64,000 nt of DNA from Trebonia kvetii. GTDB lineage: Bacteria; Actinomycetota; Actinomycetes; Streptosporangiales; Streptosporangiaceae. The stretch is taken from assembly GCF_007827045.1 (NCBI RefSeq), contig NZ_RPFW01000004.1:744001-808000 (forward strand), read 5' to 3'. The notes beneath the pieces were generated by a model that did not search any database, was not told the DNA's origin, and saw nothing but the letters and a program-made list of their open reading frames with translations. Positions within the stretch are counted from its first letter, which is position 1. Every line of letters starts with the position of its first letter. Shown here piece after piece: positions 1 to 8,293 of this stretch. The position numbers and the translations under genes are program-made.

Positions 1-1
1 G

Positions 2-151
2 CCGGGGCTGACACCGGAGTTCGCCGCGATGGTCGCCGAGCTCGTCGCGGAGCGGATCGCGAGCGAGGATGGCGCCGATGACGATCTGGCGAACTTCTGT
101 CCCGCCGACTGCTGCCGGTATGTCCCGTCCCGTCCGGGTCGTGGCGCATGA
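2..151 (+). CDS. hemH: Ferrochelatase, C-terminal end (partial)
   Basis: Only the last 49 codons and the TGA are inside the window; the frame enters from the left edge. The tail contains a helix (EFAAMVAELVAERIA) and ends with a Cys group, C-P-A-D-C-C, about 15 residues before the stop. Actinobacterial ferrochelatases (coproporphyrin ferrochelatase, CpfC/HemH), which insert iron into the porphyrin in haem synthesis, carry a C-terminal Cys cluster of this kind that binds [2Fe-2S]. The next gene overlaps the stop (ATGA) and is an inositol monophosphatase family member, the same neighbour hemH has in Streptomyces. The call rests on a short tail plus context, because the catalytic domain is outside the window. 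Confidence 0.72.
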   Translation, partial: PGLTPEFAAMVAELVAERIASEDGADDDLANFCPADCCRYVPSRPGRGA

Positions 152-1062
152 GTGGCCTTGCGGTCCCGGGCCTGGCGGAGCTGCGCGACCTGGCGGTCGG
201 CGTGGCCAGGGAGGCGGGGGAACTGCTCGCGTCGCGGGCCGGCCGGGTCGAGGTCGCCGCGACCAAGTCCAGCCCGACCGACGTGGTCACCGAGATGGAC
301 CGCAGGGCCGAGGACCTGATCAGGGCGCGGCTGCTCGCGGCGCGACCGGGCGACGCGATACTCGGCGAGGAGGCGGGGGAGACGGGGGATTCCGACGCTG
401 CGCCCGTCCGCTGGGTGGTCGACCCGCTCGACGGCACCGTCAACTACCTCTACGGGCTGCACGACTGGGCGGTGTCGATCGCCGCGGAGGTCGGCGGGGT
501 GGCGGGCGGGGAGGTCGGCGGGGTGGCGGGCGGGGAGGTCGGTAGGACTATCGTGGCCGGCGCGGTGTACGTGCCGATGCGGGGTGAGCTGTTCAGCGCG
601 TCGCTCGGCGGCGGCGCCTGGCTTGAGTCGGAAATGTCACTATCCGCGGCGATTGCGCCGCCCGGCGTCCAACTGCCCCGTGTCCGACTGCACTGCCGTC
701 CCGGCGTGCCGCTCAGCCAGGCGCTCGTCGGCACCGGGTTCGGCTACCAGACGGCGCGGCGCAAGGTCCAGGGCGAGGTCGTCGGCGCGCTGCTGCCGCA
801 GGTGCGTGACATCCGGCGGGCCGGCGTGGCGTCCATCGACCTGTGCGCGATCGCCACCGGACGGCTCGACGGCTACTACGAGCGCGGCCTGAACTACTGG
901 GACTGGGCCGCGGGCGCCCTCGTGGCCAGCGAGTCGGGCGCGCGGGTGGGCGGACTGCACGGTGCGCCCGTCTCTTCCTCGATGACGGTCGCCGCCGGTC
1001 CTGGGCTGTTCGGGCCGCTCAGCGACGCTCTCGCGGCCCTGAATCCGGAGCGCGACGCGTGA
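148..1062 (+). CDS. Inositol monophosphatase family protein
   Basis: 304 aa, Mg-dependent sugar or inositol phosphate phosphatase fold. Metal-binding motifs are visible: Glu-Glu at residues 74-75 (GEEAGE), DPLDGT at 92-97 and WDWAAG at 251-256. The substrate cannot be read from sequence; myo-inositol-1-phosphate, histidinol phosphate and sugar bisphosphates all use this family. The ATG overlaps the ferrochelatase stop, so the two are translationally coupled. Residues 114-131 are a direct duplication of an 8-residue unit (GGVAGGEV type) encoded by a 24-bp tandem repeat. It sits between the first two metal motifs and the rest of the fold, in a place where family members have no such insert. Confidence 0.88.
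   Translation: MSGLAVPGLAELRDLAVGVAREAGELLASRAGRVEVAATKSSPTDVVTEMDRRAEDLIRARLLAARPGDAILGEEAGETGDSDAAPVRWVVDPLDGTVNYLYGLHDWAVSIAAEVGGVAGGEVGGVAGGEVGRTIVAGAVYVPMRGELFSASLGGGAWLESEMSLSAAIAPPGVQLPRVRLHCRPGVPLSQALVGTGFGYQTARRKVQGEVVGALLPQVRDIRRAGVASIDLCAIATGRLDGYYERGLNYWDWAAGALVASESGARVGGLHGAPVSSSMTVAAGPGLFGPLSDALAALNPERDA
487..541 (+). repeat. 24-bp tandem repeat inside the phosphatase gene
   Basis: Two perfect 24-nt copies (487-510 and 511-534) and the first 7 nt of a third. The unit begins gaggtcggcggggtgg. The length is a multiple of three, so the frame is kept and the protein gains a Gly/Val/Glu-rich insert. It looks like a recent slippage duplication. Confidence 0.9.
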
Positions 1063-1353
1063 CGGGGCCGGGGTCAGCCGCACCCGTTCTTCTCGCTGGT
1101 TGCGGCTGTTGATCTGCGTTGTGAGCAAGACCTCAAAACAGTGCCCGTGGCATGGAATAGATGGCCGGTATGCGAGGTTTACCAGCGGCCGGAGACGTTC
1201 CCCGCGGGACACTTTCGCGCCGGTTCGCGTGCTGCGTGCAAGACAGCCGCGAACGTGGCAGAATTCCCCGCCGGAATCGGGCACAACTGAGGCTCCCGGA
1301 GCGTTACACCCGCGCAACGATTGCGCGCCACTGATGGAGGGGGATGGACGGCC

Positions 1354-1653
1354 ATGGCTACGGACTACGACAGCCCGCGCAAGACAGATGACGACCTTGG
1401 CGAGGACAGCCTGCAGGAATTGCAGGCGCGCCGGATGGACAAGTCGTCGTCCACGATTGACCTTGACCCGGACGACGCCGCGGAGGGCCTTGAGCTGCCC
1501 GGTGCCGATTTGTCCAACGAGGAGCTCTCGTTCCGGGTCATACCGCGGCAGGCGGACGAGTTCACCTGCTCGCGCTGCTTCCTTGTGCACCACCGCAGCC
1601 AGCTTGCGGAGGAGAGCAAGGGCCAGCTGATCTGCCGCGAATGCGCGGCCTGA
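1354..1653 (+). CDS. DUF4193 domain protein
   Basis: 99 aa small acidic protein of the actinobacterial DUF4193 family, which has no known biochemical function. The start MATDYD is chosen because it matches the family N-terminus and has a strong ribosome site (ggagggg, 1337-1343) ten bases upstream; a TTG 33 bases earlier in the same frame is unlikely. The C-terminal third has two CxxC pairs (C-S-R-C and C-R-E-C) about 28 residues apart, typical of a zinc-binding knuckle. It is a single-gene unit followed by a strong hairpin. The same protein lies close to hemH in Streptomyces. Confidence 0.9.
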   Translation: MATDYDSPRKTDDDLGEDSLQELQARRMDKSSSTIDLDPDDAAEGLELPGADLSNEELSFRVIPRQADEFTCSRCFLVHHRSQLAEESKGQLICRECAA

Positions 1654-1662
1654 GTGTGCGGT

Positions 1663-1687
1663 CCCCGCGGGCATGACGCCCGCGGGG
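1663..1687 (+). terminator. Hairpin terminator after DUF4193
   Basis: Perfect 9-bp stem (ccccgcggg / cccgcgggg) with a 7-nt loop, starting 10 nt after the stop codon. There is no T tract, as is usual in high-GC actinobacteria. It probably ends the DUF4193 transcript. Confidence 0.65.
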
Positions 1688-1827
1688 CCAGCGTTTCGCG
1701 GTAAACCGGCGGCGGCAACGGCGCCGTTAACCCGGGAACCGCGGTATCCGGACCGGTCGGAGGGCTCCAGCCGTAACGGGCTGGCTGGCGGGCCTGGCCA
1801 GCCAAAGGCCGGCACTCGGCGCAGGTG

Positions 1828-2097
1828 TTATTCCACCGCGCCGTCCGTGACTACCTTGCGCGCCGTGGCGTGCGCGATGGCATACCGGGCGGATTCAACG
1901 ACGATGCCTGTCGCGATGGACCATGCGAGCAGTTCAGCCAGCTTGAGGTCCGGGTCGTTGATGTCCGTCGGCGGGTTCTTGCCGGTTGCCTTGGTCCACG
2001 CCATCGCGAGCAGCTTGCGCAGCAGGAACACTCCGCCGGCCATGGCCACCGTGGTCGCCAGCCTGCCGCCTGAGCCGTCACCCTTCTTCTTGCTCAT
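1828..2097 (-). CDS. DUF4235 domain membrane protein
   Basis: 89 aa. The start MSKKKGDG is preceded by a GAGGAG ribosome site (about 2103-2108 on the minus strand), so the longer frame beginning 39 bases upstream is rejected. Two hydrophobic segments (around LATTVAMAGGVFLLRKLLAM and LAELLAWSIATGIVVESARY) with a short polar loop containing GKNPPTD match the DUF4235 family of small actinobacterial membrane proteins. The function is unknown. It is in the same orientation as the DUF3093 gene 35 bp upstream and may share its transcript. Confidence 0.85.
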   Translation of the reverse strand: MSKKKGDGSGGRLATTVAMAGGVFLLRKLLAMAWTKATGKNPPTDINDPDLKLAELLAWSIATGIVVESARYAIAHATARKVVTDGAVE

Positions 2098-2132
2098 CCG
2101 TAATCTCCTCGCCCCAGTTCGGTAAGGCGCCA

Positions 2133-2669
2133 TCATCCCACGGACTGCTGGCCGGCCGGCCGGTGACTGCCCGTGCCGGCCTCATCTGTATCCGTGCCGT
2201 CCGCATCGGTGCTGCCCGCGGCGTCGCGGGCGCTCGAGATTGCCGCCGCGAGCCGCTCCGGGTGCCTGGTGGCGATCAGCCAGTAGGGCACGCCGCCCTC
2301 GCCCGGGTCCGCGATGGCGACGTAGACGGCCCGCCTCAGGTACGGGCGCAGCAGCAGGTGCGCCGCGGGGTCGCCACGCGGGCCGCGCAGCTGCGCCGAC
2401 TGCCTTTCGTCGAGCGCGATCACGTCGCCGGCTTCGGTCAGCGCCAGGGTGTCGCCGTCCGCCCGCAGCACGGGGCCGGCGACCTCGATCGTCGCCAGGC
2501 TCCAGCGCACGTAAAGGGTGCCGACGAGCACCGCGAGCAGGCCGATGACCAGCGGGGGGATCCAGCCGTCCACGAAGAAGTAGGCCTCGGCGCCGAGCAC
2601 CACCACGCAGGGGGCGGCGAGCAGCCAGTAGCTCACCGGCACGAGCAGCCGCTCGCGGTACGCACCCAT
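2133..2669 (-). CDS. DUF3093 domain membrane protein
   Basis: 178 aa. It begins MGAYRERLLVP with a GGAGG ribosome site just upstream, matching the family N-terminus. Two transmembrane helices (residues about 12-32 and 37-57) are followed by a cytoplasmic PH-like beta domain with RWSLATIEVAGPVLRADG. The last 25 residues are a polar Asp/Thr tail. DUF3093 is an actinobacterial family usually found next to dut (dUTPase) and DUF4193. Here dut is not between it and DUF3710; an AI-2E-type transporter lies there instead. The function is unknown. Confidence 0.87.
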   Translation of the reverse strand: MGAYRERLLVPVSYWLLAAPCVVVLGAEAYFFVDGWIPPLVIGLLAVLVGTLYVRWSLATIEVAGPVLRADGDTLALTEAGDVIALDERQSAQLRGPRGDPAAHLLLRPYLRRAVYVAIADPGEGGVPYWLIATRHPERLAAAISSARDAAGSTDADGTDTDEAGTGSHRPAGQQSVG

Positions 2670-2819
2670 CTGGCAGCCTCCAGTCGTCTGAGGGGTCGGT
2701 TCCCGGCCTCCGTGGCCGGCCGCGCGGTCGCGGTTCCTTGCGTGGACGCGCCCCGCGCGTCTGCCTGCCCCGTCGCGAGGCGAGCACACCCACTCCACGT
2801 TAGTTGGTTGAATGGAGTC

Positions 2820-4298
2820 ATGAGGGGGCAGGCAGCCAAGCGGGTCGCGCAGGGCGTGGCCGGGCTTCGTGCGGCCGGAAGCCGGTCACTCGCCCTCTGG
2901 GCGGCCTGGACCGCCGCCCGGATGACCACGGACTCCGTCGCGCCTGCCGAGCCCATCGGGCACGGCGCCGCCCCCGCGCAGGCCACCGCGGAGCCGATTT
3001 CGGCGCCGGACAGCCCAGTGCCGGACAGCGCAGTGCCGGACAGCCCACTTCAGGGCAGCCCCTCTCCGGACAGCCCAGCGGTGGACAGTCGAGCGCCGGA
3101 AAGCGCGACGCATGCCGCGCGGCAAGGCGGCGGCGGTCATGACGGCGACGTGCCGCGCTGGCTGCGGGCGAGCGCCGGGTGGGCCTGGCGGCTGCTGCTG
3201 ATCGCCGCGCTGCTCTACGTGGCCGGGCGGGTCGCCTCGCTGCTTTATCTCGTCATCGTGCCGTTCGCCGCGGCGATCCTGCTGACCGCGCTGCTCCAGC
3301 CGCTGACGGCGCGGCTGAAGCGGTCGGGCCTGGGTCCGCTGTCGGCGACCTGGTGCACCCTGCTGCTCGCGTTCGTCCTGATCGGCGGCGCGGTGTGGCT
3401 GGTGACCGCGCGGGTGGAGGCCGAGTACCCGACGCTGCTCGTCCAGGTGCGGCACACGAGCAACCAGATACAGCACTGGCTGGCCGGCGCCCCGTTCCAC
3501 GTCAGGACGGGGAACCTGGAGAAGATCTCCGACAACCTGGTCAACTACCTGAGCACGCACCGCTCGACGCTCGAGGGCGCCGCGCTGACCGGCGGCCGGA
3601 TCGTGGTCGAGCTGCTCGCCGGCATCGTGCTGTGCTTCTTCATCTCGTTCTTCCTCATCAAGGACGGCGAACGCATCTGGTCCTGGCTGGTCAGCGGGTT
3701 CTCCGCGGACCGCAGGCGGCGGGCCAACGTGGCCGGGCGGGCCGCCTGGCAGGCCGTCGTGTACTACATCAGGGGCACCATCGCTGTCGCCGCGATCCAC
3801 TCCGTCGTGATGGGGATCACGCTCACCGTCATCGGCTCGCCGCTTGTCGCGCCGCTCGCGCTGTTCATGTTCGTCGCCGCGTTCGTCCCGCTGGCCGGCG
3901 TGCTCATCGCGGGCACCGTCGCCATCCTCATCGTGCTCGCCGCCAAGGGGCTGGTCGCCGCGGTGATCGTGCTCGGCGTGATGATCGTGATGAACCAGCT
4001 GGAGGGACACCTGCTCCAGCCGCAAGTCGTCGGCAAGATGGTGCGGCTGCACCCGCTCGCCGTGATCCTCGTGCTCGCCGTGGCCGGCGTGGTCGCCGGC
4101 ATCGCGGGCGCGGTCGTGGCCGTCCCCATCACCGCCGCGCTGACCAGCGCGAGCCGGGCACTGCGGCGTGACAGGCAGGGCGAACCGCGGGCCGACGGGC
4201 AGGACGGCGGGCAGGGCGGCGGCCAGGGCGACCCGCAGGCCGACGGGCAGGGCGGCGGCCAGGACGCCGCACAGGCCGACGGGCAGGGCACCGCGTAG
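2820..4298 (+). CDS. AI-2E family transporter (permease)
   Basis: 492 aa if the ATG at 2820 is used. The N-terminal 110 residues are a degenerate Pro-Asp-Ser repeat (xPDSPx) and are not conserved. The core starts near GDVPRWLRASAGWAWRL and holds about eight transmembrane helices typical of the UPF0118/AI-2E exporter family (TqsA, PerM relatives), including the paired segment ending IKDGERIWSWL and the signature NQLEGHLLQPQVVG near residue 400. The transported substrate is unknown. The C-terminus is a Gly/Gln/Asp repeat that appears to continue past the stop in another frame (see findings). The start is uncertain because no good ribosome site precedes 2820; ATG 2922 is an alternative. Confidence 0.83.
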   Translation: MRGQAAKRVAQGVAGLRAAGSRSLALWAAWTAARMTTDSVAPAEPIGHGAAPAQATAEPISAPDSPVPDSAVPDSPLQGSPSPDSPAVDSRAPESATHAARQGGGGHDGDVPRWLRASAGWAWRLLLIAALLYVAGRVASLLYLVIVPFAAAILLTALLQPLTARLKRSGLGPLSATWCTLLLAFVLIGGAVWLVTARVEAEYPTLLVQVRHTSNQIQHWLAGAPFHVRTGNLEKISDNLVNYLSTHRSTLEGAALTGGRIVVELLAGIVLCFFISFFLIKDGERIWSWLVSGFSADRRRRANVAGRAAWQAVVYYIRGTIAVAAIHSVVMGITLTVIGSPLVAPLALFMFVAAFVPLAGVLIAGTVAILIVLAAKGLVAAVIVLGVMIVMNQLEGHLLQPQVVGKMVRLHPLAVILVLAVAGVVAGIAGAVVAVPITAALTSASRALRRDRQGEPRADGQDGGQGGGQGDPQADGQGGGQDAAQADGQGTA

Positions 4299-4383
4299 GC
4301 CCGGCGGACAGGGCACCGCGCACGGCGGCGGACAGGCCGACGGGCGGGACGCGACCGACGCATCGGGCAGTGGCGTGGCGTAG
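4180..4383 (+). repeat. GC-rich DGQGGGQ-type repeat across the stop of the AI-2E gene
   Basis: Imperfect units of the type gccgacgggcagggcggcgg recur from about 4190 to 4345, both inside the transporter C-terminus and for about 60 bp beyond its TAG (4296-4298). After the stop the repeat stays open in the next frame (GQGTAHGGGQADGRD type) to a TAG at 4381-4383. Confidence 0.7.
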
Positions 4384-4436
4384 GCTCAGAATCAACTGAG
4401 TCATTGCCGTGAGGCGACTACTAGAGGAGACGCACA

Positions 4437-5249
4437 GTGTTCGGTCGGCGACGCAGCGCCGGTGACCGTGACCGTGAGCTTGACAGCCAGCCGGCCGATC
4501 AGGCGACGGAGACGGACGAGGCAGCGGGCGAAGAGGCCACCGCCCGGGCGGGTGGCCCGTGGGATGTGGCCGAGCCGCACCCGGAGCTGCCTCGGGTCGA
4601 TCTCGGCAGCCTGCAGGTCCCCGTGGTCGAGGGGACCGACATCCAGCTTGTCTTTGCCGAGCAGCACGGGGCCTGGGTGACGGTGCGCCACCAGCTCAGC
4701 GAGCTTCAGCTGCAGGCATTCGCCGCGCCCAAGCGCAGCGGCCTGTGGGAGGAAGTGCGCACCGAGATCGCCGCCGAGATCACCGGGGCAGGCGGCCAGA
4801 GCGCGGAGCGCGAGGGACCGTTCGGCACCGAGCTGCTCGCCTTCGTCCCCGCCGAGCCCGGGCAGCCGTCCTCCGGGCTGCGGCCCGTCAGGTTCACCGG
4901 CGTGGACGGACCGCGCTGGTTCCTGCGCGGGCTGTTCGCCGGGGCGGCGGCGGATGACCCGGCGGCCGCGGCGCCGCTCGAGGCGGTACTGCGCGAGGTG
5001 GTCGTGGTCCGCGGCGAGCAGCCGATGCCGCCGCGCGACCTGCTCGAGCTGCGGCTGCCCGCGGAGGCGCAGGCAGCGCTTGAGGAGCAGGCAAGGGCAC
5101 AGCAGGAGGAGGAGGAGAACCGTTTCTCCCAGACGCCCAACCCGTTCGACCGCGGCCCGGAGATGACCGAGACGCGGTTAGTGCGCGGCGGTCCTGCCCA
5201 CGCGCCGGCGCTTGGGCCCATGCCAGCCGTCGACCCGAACAGCGGGTGA
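4437..5249 (+). CDS. DUF3710 domain protein
   Basis: 270 aa, GTG start with a GAGGAG ribosome site at 4424-4429. It matches the actinobacterial DUF3710 family: a charged, disordered N-terminus (about 38 residues, Asp/Glu/Ala), then the conserved segment PWDVAEPHPELPRVDLGSL, GVDGPRWFLRGLF near residue 160, and a Pro-rich acidic tail. It is a soluble cytoplasmic protein of unknown function, conserved near dut and hemH in actinobacteria. A TAGGCT hexamer at 4381-4386 fits a -10 element about 45 bases before the start. Confidence 0.9.
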   Translation: MFGRRRSAGDRDRELDSQPADQATETDEAAGEEATARAGGPWDVAEPHPELPRVDLGSLQVPVVEGTDIQLVFAEQHGAWVTVRHQLSELQLQAFAAPKRSGLWEEVRTEIAAEITGAGGQSAEREGPFGTELLAFVPAEPGQPSSGLRPVRFTGVDGPRWFLRGLFAGAAADDPAAAAPLEAVLREVVVVRGEQPMPPRDLLELRLPAEAQAALEEQARAQQEEEENRFSQTPNPFDRGPEMTETRLVRGGPAHAPALGPMPAVDPNSG

Positions 5250-5295
5250 CACGGCACAGGCCCCCTAGGCTGCGAAGAGAGCGATGCGACGCGAC

Positions 5296-5332
5296 CCGCC
5301 CGCCCGACATTCCGGAAATGTCGGGCGGGCGG
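5296..5332. terminator. Bidirectional hairpin between DUF3710 and the TrkA gene
   Basis: Perfect 16-bp stem (arms 5296-5311 and 5317-5332) with a CCGGA loop, placed between the ends of two convergent genes. It is symmetrical, so it can stop transcription from both sides. Confidence 0.8.
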
Positions 5333-5371
5333 TCGGCGTATATCCGCGATTGCGGCCGGAGCCAATCGGCG

Positions 5372-6031
5372 TCAGTCGGCGGCGAAGAGGCGCTCCAGTT
5401 CATCCTCGACGTCCTGCGAGGTGACGAAGAACAGCTCGTCGCCCGCCTGCAGCGGGTCCTGCGGCTGCGGCACGAGCACCCGGCCCTCGCGCAGGATGGC
5501 GACGAGCGCGGCGTCCGCGGGCCAGTCGATCGAGCCCACCTGCTGGCCGGTCAGCGGCGCGTCGGCGGGCATGGTCATCTCCACCAGGCTCGCCTCGCTC
5601 TGCCCGAACGTCATCAGCCGCACCAGGTCGCCGACGCTCACCGCCTCCTCGACGAGCGCCGACAGCAGGCGCGGCGTCGAGACGGCGACGTCGACGCCCC
5701 ACGACTCGTTGTACAGCCACTCGTTGCCGGGGTGGTTCACCCGGGCAACGACGCGGGGCACGCCGTACTCGGTCTTCGCGAGCAGCGAAACGACCAGGTT
5801 GACCTTGTCGTCACCCGTCGCGGCGACCACCACGTGGCAGCGGTCGAGCGCGGCGTCGTCCAGCGAGCTGATCTCGCACGCGTCGGCGAGCAGCCACTCA
5901 GCGCGCGGCACGCTGTCCACCTTGATCGCGCTCGGCATCTGGTCGATCAGCAGCACCTCGTGACCGTTCTCGAGCAGTTCCCGCGCGATCGACCTGCCGA
6001 CGGCGCCGGCTCCGGCGATGGCGACCCGCAT
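5372..6031 (-). CDS. TrkA family NAD-binding potassium uptake protein
   Basis: 219 aa. The Rossmann motif GAGAVGRSIARELLENGHEV lies at the start (residues 6-25), with LLIDQ supplying the acidic residue that binds the ribose of NAD. An RCK_N domain (to about 135) is followed by an RCK_C domain (about 140-219). It is a cytoplasmic regulatory subunit for a Trk/Ktr-type K+ channel. The start ATG overlaps the stop of the upstream TrkA gene by one base (TGATG), so the two are co-translated and probably form a hetero-complex. No TrkH/KtrB membrane subunit is in the window. Confidence 0.92.
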   Translation of the reverse strand: MRVAIAGAGAVGRSIARELLENGHEVLLIDQMPSAIKVDSVPRAEWLLADACEISSLDDAALDRCHVVVAATGDDKVNLVVSLLAKTEYGVPRVVARVNHPGNEWLYNESWGVDVAVSTPRLLSALVEEAVSVGDLVRLMTFGQSEASLVEMTMPADAPLTGQQVGSIDWPADAALVAILREGRVLVPQPQDPLQAGDELFFVTSQDVEDELERLFAAD

Positions 6032-6696
6032 CAGTGACCACTCCCATCCCGCTTGGCGAACGACGCGACGACCCGCTCCATGTCGATCTCCCTGGCGATG
6101 ACGTGCACCACGTCGCCGTGCTGCAGCACGGTGGCGGGCTGCGGCACGATCGCCTCCCCCAGCCGGTCGATGTAGGCGATGCGGGTGCCCACCGAGGCCT
6201 CCACCAGCTTGACTGGCTCGCCGATCCAGGCCGGCGCCACGGCCACCTGGGTGAGGATGATCTTGCCGGTGGCGTCGCGCCACTGCGGCTCCGCGCTTTC
6301 CGGCAGCAGCTTGCGCAGCATCTGGTCGGCTGTCCAGCGCACGGTCGCCACCGTCGGGATGCCGAGCCGCTCGTAGACTTCGGCGCGCCGCGGGTCGTAG
6401 ATGCGTGCCGCGACCTGGCTGACGCCAAAGGTCTCGCGCGCCACCCGGGCCGCGATAATGTTGGAGTTGTCACCGCTGCTGACGGCGGCGAAGCCGTCGG
6501 CGCGCTCGATGCCCGCCCTGGCGAGCACGTCGCGGTCGAAGCCGATGCCGGTCACCCGGTCGCCCTTGAAGGACGGGCGGAGCCTGCGGAACGCCTCGGG
6601 ATCCCGGTCGATCACCGCGACAGTGTTGCCACGATCTTCCAGGATGTGGGCGAGCGTCGAGCCGACCCGCCCGCAGCCCATGATCACGATATGCAC
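6031..6696 (-). CDS. TrkA family NAD-binding potassium uptake protein
   Basis: 221 aa, paralogue of the gene that follows it in the operon. GCGRVGSTLAHILEDRG (residues 7-23) and VAVIDRD form the dinucleotide site; RCK_C occupies the last 80 residues (TGKIILTQV through DVVHVIARE). The pair of adjacent TrkA proteins is the usual actinobacterial arrangement (TrkA and TrkB, also called CeoB and CeoC in mycobacteria). It is the first gene of a two-gene leftward operon; the divergent neighbour is the RNA methyltransferase. Confidence 0.92.
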   Translation of the reverse strand: MHIVIMGCGRVGSTLAHILEDRGNTVAVIDRDPEAFRRLRPSFKGDRVTGIGFDRDVLARAGIERADGFAAVSSGDNSNIIAARVARETFGVSQVAARIYDPRRAEVYERLGIPTVATVRWTADQMLRKLLPESAEPQWRDATGKIILTQVAVAPAWIGEPVKLVEASVGTRIAYIDRLGEAIVPQPATVLQHGDVVHVIAREIDMERVVASFAKRDGSGH

Positions 6697-6810
6697 GAAC
6701 CCGTCCTTTCACGGTCCGTCACCGCCCTGCGGAGGCGCGTCTTACCGCGCGCCCCGCCAAAGTTATGCCCTCACATGGGAGAATGCGACTCCACCGAGAA
6801 GGAGATTCTG

Positions 6811-8220
6811 ATGCCGGGTGTCGTGCCGTCAGCACAAGGGCGTTCTCGCCAGGGAGAACGGAGGCGCCCGGGTGCCGTCGGCGGCGCCGTGCCGCGGTCG
6901 GCGACGACCGCGCCGCGGGACGAGGGGCCGTACCGCGTCGGCCTGGAGATCGAGGTCACGGTGGGCGACGCCGCCCAGGGCGGCTGGTGCGTGGCGCGGC
7001 CTGACGGGCTTCCCGTCATCTTCGTGCGGCACGCGCTGCCCGGCGAGCGGGTGCTCGCCCGGGTGACGGAAGTCACCGCGAAGTTCGCCCGCGCCGACGC
7101 GGTGGAGATCAGGCAGGCGTCACCGGACAGGGTGACGCCGCCGTGCCCGGCCGCCCACCCAGGCGGCTGCGGCGGCTGCGACTGGCAGCACGCGTCGCTG
7201 CCCGCGCAGCGGGCGCTCAAGGCCTCGGTGATCGCGCAGCAGCTCAAGCGGCTAGCCGGCATCGACCGCGCGGTGACCGTCGAGCCGCTGCCGGGCGACG
7301 GCACACTGGGGGACAGGACGCCTGGTCTTGGCTGGCGTACCCGGGTGCAGTTCGCGGTGGGCAGGGAGGGCATCGCGGGCCTGCGCGCACACCGCTCGCA
7401 CGAGGTCATCGACATCGGCGACTGCCTGATCGCCCACGACGCCATCCGCGAGCTGGATATACCCGGCCACGACTGGAGCGGCGCGGCCACCGTGGAGGCG
7501 GCCGCGGGCAGCGCGGACGTGCCGGACAACGTGGCGGTCACCGTCATCTCCGGCGGCGCGCCGTCCAAGGGCAAGACGCACGGCAACCGCAATCAGCGCG
7601 GCGCCGGCCGGCTGCCCGGGCACAAGCGCACCCTGGTGGAGGGCCGGCCGTACCTGGCCGAGCACGCGGCGGGCCGCATCTGGCAGGTCGGTTCTGACGG
7701 CTTCTGGCAGGTCCATCCGGCCGCCGCGGACACGCTCTGCGCGGCTGTCGTGGCGGGGTTGCGGCCGGAGGCAGGCGATTCGGTCGTGGACCTGTACTGC
7801 GGCGCGGGACTGTTCGCAGGCGCGGTCGCGCCGTTCGTCGGCGAGGGCGGCGCCGTGACGGGGATCGAGTCCGACCAGGCCGCGGTCAGGAACGCCAGGC
7901 AGAACCTGGCCGACTATCCGTGGGCGCAGTTCCGCAAGACGGACGTCGCCAAGGCGGCGGAGGACGGCGACCTGCCGGACGCCAGGCTGATCATCGCCGA
8001 CCCGCCGCGGGCCGGTCTCGCCCGCGAGGTGATCGGCTACCTGACGGGGGAGGGCCAGGCGGAGCGCTTCGCCTATGTGTCCTGCGACCCAGCCACCCTC
8101 GCCCGCGACCTTGGCCTGCTGCTCGAAGGCGGCTGGCGGCTCGATGAGCTGCGCGCGTTCGACGCCTTCCCGATGACGCACCACGTCGAGTGCGTCGCGG
8201 TGCTGTCCCGCGGGCACTGA
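6811..8220 (+). CDS. TrmA/RlmD-like RNA (uracil-5-)-methyltransferase
   Basis: 469 aa class I SAM methyltransferase. The ATG at 6811 has a ribosome site (agaaggaga, 6797-6805). Domains in order: a basic disordered N-terminus (1-40), a TRAM RNA-binding domain (about 45-105), an iron-sulphur cysteine set (C-P then C-G-G-C near residue 115-125 and a later G-D-C), and the SAM motif VVDLYCGAGLFAG. Then come the ADPPRAGL motif and the catalytic nucleophile in YVSCDPATLARD. These are the hallmarks of the TrmA/RlmC/RlmD family that makes 5-methyluridine in tRNA or 23S rRNA; sequence alone does not settle which. The same type of gene follows the TrkA pair in Streptomyces. Confidence 0.9.
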   Translation: MPGVVPSAQGRSRQGERRRPGAVGGAVPRSATTAPRDEGPYRVGLEIEVTVGDAAQGGWCVARPDGLPVIFVRHALPGERVLARVTEVTAKFARADAVEIRQASPDRVTPPCPAAHPGGCGGCDWQHASLPAQRALKASVIAQQLKRLAGIDRAVTVEPLPGDGTLGDRTPGLGWRTRVQFAVGREGIAGLRAHRSHEVIDIGDCLIAHDAIRELDIPGHDWSGAATVEAAAGSADVPDNVAVTVISGGAPSKGKTHGNRNQRGAGRLPGHKRTLVEGRPYLAEHAAGRIWQVGSDGFWQVHPAAADTLCAAVVAGLRPEAGDSVVDLYCGAGLFAGAVAPFVGEGGAVTGIESDQAAVRNARQNLADYPWAQFRKTDVAKAAEDGDLPDARLIIADPPRAGLAREVIGYLTGEGQAERFAYVSCDPATLARDLGLLLEGGWRLDELRAFDAFPMTHHVECVAVLSRGH

Positions 8221-8293
8221 CGGTTCCGCGTGCGCGGCCAGGGGAAGCCGGAACCCGTTCCGTAGTAGGGGTTCTGGTCTTCGCGCTGCCCGG

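Noticed and set aside
1063..1353. 290-bp gap before DUF4193
   Set aside because: Looked for a gene, riboswitch or tRNA; nothing beyond the ribosome site at 1337 could be supported.
640..1815. 391-codon minus-strand frame covering the phosphatase end and DUF4193
   Set aside because: Two well-supported genes lie on the other strand; no domain or ribosome site.
1986..2819. Upstream extension of the AI-2E transporter frame on the + strand
   Set aside because: It runs antisense through the DUF4235 and DUF3093 genes, which have good ribosome sites and family matches; the extension is composition-driven.
2886..4316. 476-codon minus-strand frame opposite the AI-2E gene
   Set aside because: Its sequence is an Arg/Gly/Asp/His-rich shadow without start signal, opposite a clear membrane protein.
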